64,000 nucleotides of DNA, taken from the NCBI RefSeq assembly GCF_036346105.1, contig NZ_CP107812.1:372001-436000 (forward strand), read 5' to 3'. This stretch comes from Streptomyces sp. NBC_00539 (GTDB taxonomy: Bacteria; Actinomycetota; Actinomycetes; Streptomycetales; Streptomycetaceae). Shown in pieces: positions 15,959-22,727 of this stretch. Numbering within the stretch: the first letter of the stretch is position 1; every line of letters begins with the position of its first letter. Under the pieces are notes generated by a model. That model worked only from the letters and a program-made list of their open reading frames with translations. It was not told where the DNA came from and searched no databases. The position numbers were made by a program, and so were the translations under genes.

Positions 15959-16089
15959 GCGGCTGCGGCCACCCGCCGACCCTGGTCACCGTGAACTCCA
16001 CCGGTGCGGACGGCAAGCCGTACCAGTCGGTCAAGCACGAGCCCTGCACCTGCGGGACGCCGCCGCAGCCGCAGCCCGAACAGGAGTAG
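15955..16089 (+). CDS. 44-residue Cys/His protein
   Basis: GTG 15955 overlaps the previous stop (GTGA). The product has CGHPP and CTCG motifs separated by about 25 residues, plausibly one small zinc site. Coupling to the two upstream genes is the main support for it being real. Confidence 0.5.
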   Translation: MSGCGHPPTLVTVNSTGADGKPYQSVKHEPCTCGTPPQPQPEQE

Positions 16090-16094
16090 CCGGC

Positions 16095-16280
16095 TTGCAC
16101 ATACCGGCCGCCCGTACTGCCCAGCACCACGGGGTACGGGCCATCGCCGCGCGCGGCCTGACCCACCCCCTCACCCAGGCGCTCCTGGCGGCCGCCGTGC
16201 TCACCGCGGCGGCCGCCTGGGACGCAGGCCACCGCGTCACCGACATCCACCCGCCCCTCGCCCGACGCGGCAAGAACTGA
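16095..16280 (+). CDS. Small membrane protein candidate
   Basis: A TTG-initiated 61-residue frame five bases after the previous gene. It has one hydrophobic helix (ALLAAAVLTAAAAW). No strong ribosome site, so it is tentative. Confidence 0.35.
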   Translation: MHIPAARTAQHHGVRAIAARGLTHPLTQALLAAAVLTAAAAWDAGHRVTDIHPPLARRGKN

Positions 16281-16432
16281 ATACCCGGCGTCCCGCCCGA
16301 CGGGCCCGGAGGCCAGATTCTCGACCGCAGCCCTGGCCCGCCGCGTACCGGCCGTCGCCCTCTGGGATGCCGCCCTTTCACATGCCTTCGGTCCGGGAGA
16401 GTCTCGGGCCCGTCACTCGCCAGGAGAGCCAC

Positions 16433-16810
16433 ATGCAGCGCAGCACCAAGCTCGACACCGCGACGACCCCGACCGGCAGCCGGCTGCCGAAGTCCCTGTG
16501 CACGCACCGGCCGACGTGCCCGACCGCCGACAGCCCCGACCGCGAGGCCGCGCGCACCATCGCCTCCCACCCCGAACAGGGCTGGAGCCTTCTCTGCAAC
16601 TCCGTCCTGGTCTTCGAGGACACCGGGGAACTGCTGCCCGACGGCCGGATCATCGACCCGCACCGGCCCGTCGGGGCCATGCGTGCCGGGCTGCCCTTCC
16701 GGCTTGCGGACACGCACGCGCTCATCGAGGGCACGGTCGGCAGCGGCAAGACCGACAGCGCCGCGTTCCACAAGATGGCGACCCTGGCCAACTCCTCCCG
16801 GTCGGCCTGA
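16433..16810 (+). CDS. DUF5999 family protein with P-loop-like tail
   Basis: A 125-residue protein. Residues 22-80 match the Streptomyces DUF5999 family: CTHRPTCPTADSPDREAAR, then HPEQGWSLLCN and FEDTGELLPDG. The family usually ends near this point. Here 45 more residues follow, including IEGTVGSGKTDSAA, which looks like a Walker A loop without the rest of an ATPase. The tail may be a remnant of a fused ATPase gene. ATG 16433 has AGGAGAG upstream. Function of DUF5999 is unknown. Confidence 0.7.
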   Translation: MQRSTKLDTATTPTGSRLPKSLCTHRPTCPTADSPDREAARTIASHPEQGWSLLCNSVLVFEDTGELLPDGRIIDPHRPVGAMRAGLPFRLADTHALIEGTVGSGKTDSAAFHKMATLANSSRSA

Positions 16811-16912
16811 CGACTGCCTGACCCGCCCGCACCGACCGCCGAACATCTGGCGGCCGGGTCGGGCGGTGAAGGGGAGCCGGACAGCCCGGACCATCAGGAC
16901 TGAGGAGTTGCT

Positions 16913-17278
16913 GTGCCCGACACCGCACAGAGCACCGCCCCCGTGACCACATACAAGCGGGGTCAGTACGTCCTCTACCGCAACCCGGAGATGTTCTGGA
17001 CCGGGCAGGAGGGCCACACCTTCGTCTGCCGTGTCGAGCGGATCTGCGTGGGCGGGACCACCTACGACCTGACCCCGCTGCCGTCGGGCCGCCAGATCGG
17101 CGCCGCGAGCCCCGAGTACATGCGGCCGCTGCCGGCCGTCGACGCGATGCGCGACATCGACACCGCCCCGCTCAACACCGGTACGGCCGCCGACATGACC
17201 CCGGCCGCCGTCGCCTGGCTCACCCAGCAGGCCGCCACCATCTCCCGGCGCCCGGAACTGCCGCCCCACAGCGGCTGA
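16913..17278 (+). CDS. Hypothetical small beta-rich protein
   Basis: A 121-residue protein from GTG 16913, preceded by GAGGAG. The middle (YKRGQYVLYRNPEMFWTG, FVCRVERICVGG, YDLTPL) looks like a small beta barrel or SH3-like fold. It is followed by a helical tail. It is common in style to Streptomyces plasmid genes. No function assigned. It precedes the Spd-like gene by about 90 bases. Confidence 0.6.
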   Translation: MPDTAQSTAPVTTYKRGQYVLYRNPEMFWTGQEGHTFVCRVERICVGGTTYDLTPLPSGRQIGAASPEYMRPLPAVDAMRDIDTAPLNTGTAADMTPAAVAWLTQQAATISRRPELPPHSG

Positions 17279-17370
17279 CCCGGCCACGCTCCCCCACCCC
17301 TTCCTCCGTCTGCCGACCGGCCCCCGGTCGGCCGATGCAGGAAGCGCACTGCCAGAAAGGACTTCCCGCT

Positions 17371-19389
17371 GTGACCACCCGACGCCCTGCCCGCCGGCCC
17401 GCCACGAAGCCCACGACGAAGAAGACCACCGCCGCCGACCAGTCCGCCGAGCCCACCGAGACCGCCACCGCTGTGGCCGAGCCCACCGCGACCGCCCCGG
17501 TGGAGGAAACCGAGGCGCTGGTGACCTCCGCGCGCGCCGAGGCCGACCAACTGCTCGCCGCCGCCCGCACCGAAGCCGCGTCCCTGGTGGACCAGGCCCG
17601 CCGGCAGGTCGACGACGCGGACGCCGCCGCCCTGAAGGCGCAGAGCGAGGCGGAGGAGATCCTGGCGGCGGCGACCGCGCAGGCCGAGCGGATGCGCAAG
17701 CTCACCGACGAGCAGATCACCGCGGCCGAGGAGACCGTGCAACGCGCCCGCACGATCGCCGACGGCGACCTGGCCGCCGCCGAGCAGACCCTGGCCCGCC
17801 GCCGCCAGGCCGCCGAGAAGCTCCAGGCCGAAGCCGAGCTGGAGGCCGGCCGGATCGTGGAAGCGGCCCGCACCCGGGCCGAGCAGATCCGCGCCGAGGC
17901 CGAGGAGGACAAGACCCGCGCCCAGACCGAATCCGACGCCACCACCGCGCACGCCGCGCACCTGGTGGAGGAAGCCAAGCAGCGGGCCGCGGACCTCATC
18001 GCGGCCGCCGAGGCCGACGCGGAGGCCCGGCGCGAGGCCGCGGCGCAGATGCGCGAGCAGGCGGAGAAGGACTCCGAGCAGCTGCGCACGCAGGCCCGCG
18101 ACGGAGTGGCCGCCGCCGAGGAGGACGCGGCCCGGATTCTGGACGCCGCCCGCAGCCAGGCCCGTGAGGTGCTGCGGGAGGCCGAGGACGATGCCGACGA
18201 TCGCCGCACGGAGGCGCAGCAGACGCTCCAGGCGGCGCAGGAGCAGGCCGAGGACGAGGTCCTCAAGGTCCGCTCGCTGGCCGAGGCGAAGGCCGCCGGG
18301 GTCATCACCGGCGCGGAAGCCGCGGCCGCCGAACGGATCGCGGTCGCCGAGAAGGAAGCCGCACGGCTGGTCGCCGCCGCCGAGGAGGAAGCCGAGTCGG
18401 TTCGCTCCCGCTTCCGCTACGAGCAGCAGGAGGTGTGGCAGGAGCTGACCGCCTCTCGCGAGGAGATCGCCAAGGCGCAGGCGCTCATCGCACTCCAGGA
18501 GAAGCGGAAGAACTTCGTCAACACCTGGGGCCCCCGGGTGGCGCTCGGCGCGACGATCGTCCTCACCGCGTCCGGCGAGTTCGCTCTGGCCAAGCTGTCC
18601 GGCTGGCCGTGGCAGGTCGCCTGGGCGCTGCCGCTCGCGATCGACGTGTACGTCGTGCAGGCGTTCCGCCGGCACCGCGACGTCGCCGCCGCGCTCATCC
18701 TCATGGTCGCCGCGAACGCCGCCTACCACCTGGCGGCCGCCGGCCTCGTCGGCGTCGAGACGCCCGTCGGCGACAAGCTGAAGCCGCTGTGGTGGCTGAT
18801 CGTGTCGGTAGCCGCCATCGCCCCGTGGGTGATGTGGCGCATCCACCAGATCACCAAGGAACCCGGTGAGACGGCCCCCGGTGAGACCGGCACAGCCACG
18901 ACGGCGCAGCCGGATGAGACCGACCGCACCCGGCTCACCGGTGAGACCGACACCGCCCGGTCCGCCGATCTCACCGCCCCCGGTGAGACGGTCCCGCACC
19001 CGCGCACCGCTCCGGCGACCCTGGCTGAGACGGCCGAGGGTGAGACGCGGTGGGCCCTTGAGACGACACCCGGTGAGACCGGGGCCCCGGTGAGCACGAC
19101 TGAGACGACGTCTCACACGGGTGAGACCCGCAGGTCAGACCGTGAGACGAACACCAGCACCGGGGGCGCGGTCGCCCTCCCGCTGCGCTCGGTTGAGACG
19201 AACCGCCCCGCCCTCGCCCGGGACGCTGAGATCGAAGGACAGGTCACCTCGCTGCTGAGCCTCATGTACCGGCGGCAGGGCCTCGACACCGTCTCAGTCG
19301 ACGAGGCCAAGGACATCCTCGGCGTCTCACGGGCCACCGCCGGCCGCCGACTTGAGATCGCACGGTCCCGCTACACGAACGTCTCGTGA
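17371..19389 (+). CDS. Spd-like coiled-coil membrane protein with C-terminal HTH
   Basis: A 672-residue protein from GTG 17371 (AAAGGA upstream). Residues 45-375 are an Ala/Glu/Arg-rich coiled coil. Then come three to four membrane helices with DUF2637-like features (LAKLSGWPWQVAWALPLAIDVYVVQAF). Next is a Gly-Glu-Thr-rich linker, and last an HTH (SVDEAKDILGVSRATAGRRL). DUF2637-type proteins accompany Streptomyces transfer genes as spread (Spd) proteins that help plasmid movement through septa. The linker DNA carries the TGAGAC cluster. Coiled coil, membrane anchor and DNA-binding end would suit a scaffold linking plasmid DNA to the transfer complex. Confidence 0.6.
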   Translation: MTTRRPARRPATKPTTKKTTAADQSAEPTETATAVAEPTATAPVEETEALVTSARAEADQLLAAARTEAASLVDQARRQVDDADAAALKAQSEAEEILAAATAQAERMRKLTDEQITAAEETVQRARTIADGDLAAAEQTLARRRQAAEKLQAEAELEAGRIVEAARTRAEQIRAEAEEDKTRAQTESDATTAHAAHLVEEAKQRAADLIAAAEADAEARREAAAQMREQAEKDSEQLRTQARDGVAAAEEDAARILDAARSQAREVLREAEDDADDRRTEAQQTLQAAQEQAEDEVLKVRSLAEAKAAGVITGAEAAAAERIAVAEKEAARLVAAAEEEAESVRSRFRYEQQEVWQELTASREEIAKAQALIALQEKRKNFVNTWGPRVALGATIVLTASGEFALAKLSGWPWQVAWALPLAIDVYVVQAFRRHRDVAAALILMVAANAAYHLAAAGLVGVETPVGDKLKPLWWLIVSVAAIAPWVMWRIHQITKEPGETAPGETGTATTAQPDETDRTRLTGETDTARSADLTAPGETVPHPRTAPATLAETAEGETRWALETTPGETGAPVSTTETTSHTGETRRSDRETNTSTGGAVALPLRSVETNRPALARDAEIEGQVTSLLSLMYRRQGLDTVSVDEAKDILGVSRATAGRRLEIARSRYTNVS

Positions 19390-19392
19390 GAC
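18867..19392. repeat. Cluster of 17 TGAGAC motifs, candidate clt/TraB recognition locus
   Basis: TGAGAC occurs on the plus strand at 18867, 18882, 18915, 18942, 18984, 19026, 19041, 19059, 19074, 19101, 19122, 19143, 19194 and 19387. It occurs inverted at 19110, 19291 and 19324. In thirteen coding cases the T is the third base of seven different codons (GGT, GAT, GCT, CTT, ACT, CGT, GTT), all disfavoured in such GC-rich DNA. The DNA word rather than the peptide therefore seems to be conserved. TraB-type translocases of Streptomyces recognise clusters of short direct repeats. Confidence 0.65.
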
Positions 19393-19448
19393 GACGCGGC
19401 CAACCCGGCCGCGCCAGCCACCCCGCCAGACCGAGAGGAGCTCCTCCT

Positions 19449-19613
19449 GTGAGCACGTCCCAGTACGTGATCGGCATGGTCCTCGTCCTGGCAGCTCTGG
19501 CCGCCCTCGTGGCCACGCCGCTGCTGATCGTCCACTCCCGCACGACGTACGACCACGGCCCCAGCTGCTTCTGGTGCCACCCGCGCCTGCCGCGCGGGCG
19601 CACCCGGCACTGA
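19449..19613 (+). CDS. Small membrane protein with C-terminal Cys pair
   Basis: A 54-residue protein from GTG 19449, after AGGAGCTCCTCCT. One hydrophobic helix (MVLVLAALAALVATPLLIV) is followed by CFWCHPRLPRGR. It fits the small membrane proteins found in Streptomyces transfer regions. Confidence 0.55.
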   Translation: MSTSQYVIGMVLVLAALAALVATPLLIVHSRTTYDHGPSCFWCHPRLPRGRTRH

Positions 19614-19643
19614 CCGCCCCGCACAGCGTCCGACACCAACAGT

Positions 19644-19678
19644 GAAGGCCAGCCCAAGTCGAATTTGGGCTGGCCTTC
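19644..19678 (+). terminator. Perfect 14-bp hairpin terminator
   Basis: GAAGGCCAGCCCAA (19644-19657) and its exact complement (19665-19678) flank a 7-base loop. It closes the Spd-like operon. Confidence 0.8.
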
Positions 19679-19879
19679 GCCGCGACTGCCGGAAGCAGCA
19701 ACAGCCTGCCCAGTAGACCAGATCCACCGCCCCCAGCAGGCCCGGTCATCCGTACTGGGACCTCCTCTGTCCTCAGCTTCGGCGAGCCCGGCCCAGCCGG
19801 TCCTCGCCGGAGCTGTCGCGCCCTCGCCGAGACGCGCAAATGACGACAAAAGCACCTGACCTTCCAAGGAGGAACCAGC

Positions 19880-20437
19880 GTGACCCACGACCGCGAACGC
19901 GAATACATCGACCAGAGATTCACCAACCTGACTGCCGGCGTGGAGTGGGAGCAGCCCGCCCCCACCCCCTACGGACCGCCCGTCAAGGCCCCGATGACGG
20001 GACAGACCAAGGCCCTGCTCGCGATGGCCGGACTGGTCATCGTCGGCGCCAGCGCGGTCGGCGTTTCCGCCTTCAGCGCGTCCTCCGGGCAGGCCGAGGT
20101 GCGGGCCCAGGAGCTTGCGCTCCAGGCCCAGCAGCTCGAGGTGGAGCGGGCCAAGGTCAACGTCCCGGACGCGAAAGCGGAAGAGCGGCGCATCGCCGGA
20201 TTCCAGGCGTGCATCGAGAAGGCCGGCATGAACAAGGACGTCTGCGCGCAGGCGTTCCCGCCCGCCAACACAACGAACCTCGGGGGCTCCCGGGGCGCGG
20301 CCAACGTGTCCTCCGTTTCCGACTCCAACCAGGGCGGAGGGTCTGGCATCACGGGAGGTCTCGTCATCGCCGGAGTGGCGGTCGTCGGGATCGGATTCAT
20401 GGTCCGCAAGGCCAACAAGGCCGGTAACGCCGCGTAA
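19880..20437 (+). CDS. Two-helix membrane protein
   Basis: A 185-residue protein from GTG 19880 with an excellent AAGGAGGAAC site. A membrane helix at residues 45-68 (LLAMAGLVIVGASAVGVSAF) is followed by a coiled coil (QAEVRAQELALQAQQLEVERAK). Then come two cysteines (ACIEKAGMNKDVCAQ), which may form a disulfide, and a second helix near the end (GGLVIAGVAVVGIGFMV). Probably an envelope-located partner in the transfer module. No family name recognised. Confidence 0.65.
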   Translation: MTHDREREYIDQRFTNLTAGVEWEQPAPTPYGPPVKAPMTGQTKALLAMAGLVIVGASAVGVSAFSASSGQAEVRAQELALQAQQLEVERAKVNVPDAKAEERRIAGFQACIEKAGMNKDVCAQAFPPANTTNLGGSRGAANVSSVSDSNQGGGSGITGGLVIAGVAVVGIGFMVRKANKAGNAA

Positions 20438-20438
20438 G

Positions 20439-20527
20439 TTCCTTCCTTCCCTCCCACACGGAAAGGCCCGTTCCCGCGCCCCATGGGGCCGTGAACGGGC
20501 CCTTTCGGTCGGGAGGGAAGGAAGGAA
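20439..20527. terminator. Nested 89-base inverted repeat with polypurine arms
   Basis: TTCCTTCCTTCCCTCCC (20439-20455) is the exact complement of 20511-20527. Inside it sit a second stem (20465-20473 with 20493-20501) and a 12-bp palindrome (20478-20489). It starts two bases after a stop codon. A terminator is likely, but the pyrimidine/purine arms are unusual. Confidence 0.6.
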
Positions 20528-20555
20528 GGAAGTCACAGAAAGTGAGGATTCCGCA

Positions 20556-22340
20556 GTGTCGACCCCGCCCGCCCCGCCCCCGATGCCCCCTCAGCCGCCC
20601 GTCGGCGCTGCCCCGGCCAGCCCCCCGGCCCAGGCCCCCGCGCCGCCCTCCACCCCCGCTCCGACCGCCCCGGCTGGGGGCGGCATCCTCGCTCCGGTTA
20701 CGCTCGCCCGCCCCACCCGGGACGCCTCCGGAGGATCCGCCGCCTACGCCTCCCAGGAGGAGAACGGCAGCACGGACAGCAAGCCCGGCAAGGGGGTGAA
20801 GAACACCGCGAGCCCCGGTATGTGGAAGGGGATCGCCGCCTACATCGCGAACCGTCCGCAGCGGAAGATCGCGGTTCAGCACACGATCAGCGAGATCCGC
20901 GGAACGTCCACCGATCGCAAGATCAACCACGGGATCACGGAGAAGAAGGGCGCCACCTCCGACACGAAGTCGAACCGAACGGCGACCACCGCCCACGCCA
21001 GCAAGAGTGACAAGTCCGCCAAGGACCACAGCGCCCGCGACGCCAAGACCTCGGCGGCCAGCACCAAGGCCGACAAGAACAGCCGCGACGCGAAGACCGC
21101 CGACACCCGCAGCTCCGCGGACAAGAACAGCCGGGACGCCAAGACGGCCGACACGCGTAGCTCGGCGGACAAGAACAGCAACACCCGGGACGCGAAGACG
21201 GCCGACACCCGCAGTTCCGCGGACAAGAACAGCCGCGATGCGAAGACAGCCTCGGACCGCAAGGACCACAACACCCGCCAGCAGACGGGCAAGTCGTCCG
21301 CGGACACCCAGGACCGTACGGCCCGCGACGACAAGACCAGCCGCAAGACCGACACCAACGGGCGGCAACCGCCGGAGAGCAAGCCCGCCTCCGCCACCAC
21401 GCCGCCGAAGGCCCCCGCCCCCGGCACAGCTACCGCACCCCCCACTCCGGCCAAGGCCGTGGACAAGCCCACGGCGGTGAAGCCGGACCCGGCCACCACG
21501 AAGCCGGGTCCCCAGCCCGCGCCCGGCGCGCCGGCGCCCGGCCCGTCCGCACCGACCAGTCCGGCTCCGGCCGGGCCGACCGGTCCGTCCGGCCCCGCTC
21601 CCACCGGCAAGCGGGGCAAGGTCAGGCTCCGCAAGGGCCCCTACAGCGCGCAGCCCGCGCGCGAGGAGGGCTTCAAGGCCGGTGCGCAGCAGGCCGCCGT
21701 CGAAGCGGACAAGGCCGCGTGGAAGGACGGCTACGCGGACGGCCAGCAGGCCATCCGGGACAAGGCCGCCCGAGACAAGGCGCAGATGGACGCCGCCCGT
21801 GACCGAACCCGAGGAGTTCCGCCCGTGCCCGCCAATCCCACCGTCCCGCCGGCTCCGTCCACTCCCCCCGCGCCCGCTTCGGGGGCGCCGGGAGTGACGC
21901 CCCTGGGGGCGAAGGTCGTCGGCGACAACGTGCAGCTGTCCAACGGCACCACCCTGACCCGCGGCGAGGTCCTCAACCTGCGCGCCTTCACCCGGTTCCT
22001 TCACGGCAAGGAGCAGCAGACCCACCAGATCACCGACCAGTGCAAGCAAGCCAAGGAAGTCTCGGCGAACCGCGTCAAACAGATCCAGCAGCTGATCGAG
22101 CAGTGCCAGGACCCGAAGATCAAGGGCGGCAAGCACCTGGTCGCCTCCCTGCAGAAGCTCCACGACGCCACCGAGGCCCAGGCAAAGGAGGCCGACAAGA
22201 TGCACGCCAACGCGGCGCGCGGCATCGACGCTCTGCAGACCCTCAACAAGAACGCGGAGACCCGCCACGGCGGCGTCTACAAGGCCGTGGCCGACTCCCC
22301 CGAGACCAGCCCCGCCGAACGCGCCTTCTACACCCGATAG
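20556..22340 (+). CDS. Low-complexity Pro/Ala- and Lys/Asp-repeat protein
   Basis: A 594-residue protein from GTG 20556. It starts with a Pro/Ala-rich tract. Residues 160-235 contain about four copies of a SSADKNSRDAKTADTR unit. A second Pro/Thr/Ala-rich tract and a helical region (EEGFKAGAQQAAVEADKAAW) follow. A longer helical C-terminus has RGEVLNLRAFTRFLHGKEQQTHQ and coiled-coil character. No signal peptide or membrane helix is visible. It is immediately upstream of a small coiled-coil gene and the TraB-like gene, so it is probably a transfer-associated structural protein. Function not recognised. Confidence 0.6.
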   Translation: MSTPPAPPPMPPQPPVGAAPASPPAQAPAPPSTPAPTAPAGGGILAPVTLARPTRDASGGSAAYASQEENGSTDSKPGKGVKNTASPGMWKGIAAYIANRPQRKIAVQHTISEIRGTSTDRKINHGITEKKGATSDTKSNRTATTAHASKSDKSAKDHSARDAKTSAASTKADKNSRDAKTADTRSSADKNSRDAKTADTRSSADKNSNTRDAKTADTRSSADKNSRDAKTASDRKDHNTRQQTGKSSADTQDRTARDDKTSRKTDTNGRQPPESKPASATTPPKAPAPGTATAPPTPAKAVDKPTAVKPDPATTKPGPQPAPGAPAPGPSAPTSPAPAGPTGPSGPAPTGKRGKVRLRKGPYSAQPAREEGFKAGAQQAAVEADKAAWKDGYADGQQAIRDKAARDKAQMDAARDRTRGVPPVPANPTVPPAPSTPPAPASGAPGVTPLGAKVVGDNVQLSNGTTLTRGEVLNLRAFTRFLHGKEQQTHQITDQCKQAKEVSANRVKQIQQLIEQCQDPKIKGGKHLVASLQKLHDATEAQAKEADKMHANAARGIDALQTLNKNAETRHGGVYKAVADSPETSPAERAFYTR

Positions 22341-22349
22341 GAGCCCCCG

Positions 22350-22721
22350 ATGGCAGAGACCACCTACCGCGCGCTGCGCGCCGAGGTACAGAAGGTCGCC
22401 TACTCCGTGGCCAGGGAGGGCGAGACGATCCGGGAGATCGGCCAGCGCGCCGACCAGAACGCCCAGCGGGTGGCCCAGGTCGCCGACAACCTGGCGAACC
22501 TCGAAGTCGACACCCACACCACCGGCGAGGCCAAGGACACGGCGCGGATCATGCGCGGCCTGTCCCAGGTCGCCATCGCCGCGGCGTCGGCCGCCGACAA
22601 CGTCGGCGGCGCCGCGCGTGCCGCCGACGCCCAGGCCCAGAAGTCCCACGAGGGCATCGACGAGCAGGTCGGTGCGATGACCGTCCCCATGGCCCGCGCC
22701 TCTTTCTACGAACAGGAGTAA
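22350..22721 (+). CDS. Small helical protein upstream of traB
   Basis: A 123-residue, largely helical protein (ALRAEVQKVAYSVAREGETIREIGQRADQNAQRVAQVADNLANLE) that probably forms a coiled coil. ATG 22350 has TAGGAG upstream. It lies nine bases after the previous gene and six before the translocase gene, so all three form an operon. Likely an accessory factor of the translocase. No family recognised. Confidence 0.6.
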   Translation: MAETTYRALRAEVQKVAYSVAREGETIREIGQRADQNAQRVAQVADNLANLEVDTHTTGEAKDTARIMRGLSQVAIAAASAADNVGGAARAADAQAQKSHEGIDEQVGAMTVPMARASFYEQE

Positions 22722-22727
22722 CCGAGC

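Noticed and set aside
18867-19392. CRISPR or simple satellite
   Set aside because: The shared unit is only six bases and intervals are irregular multiples of three.
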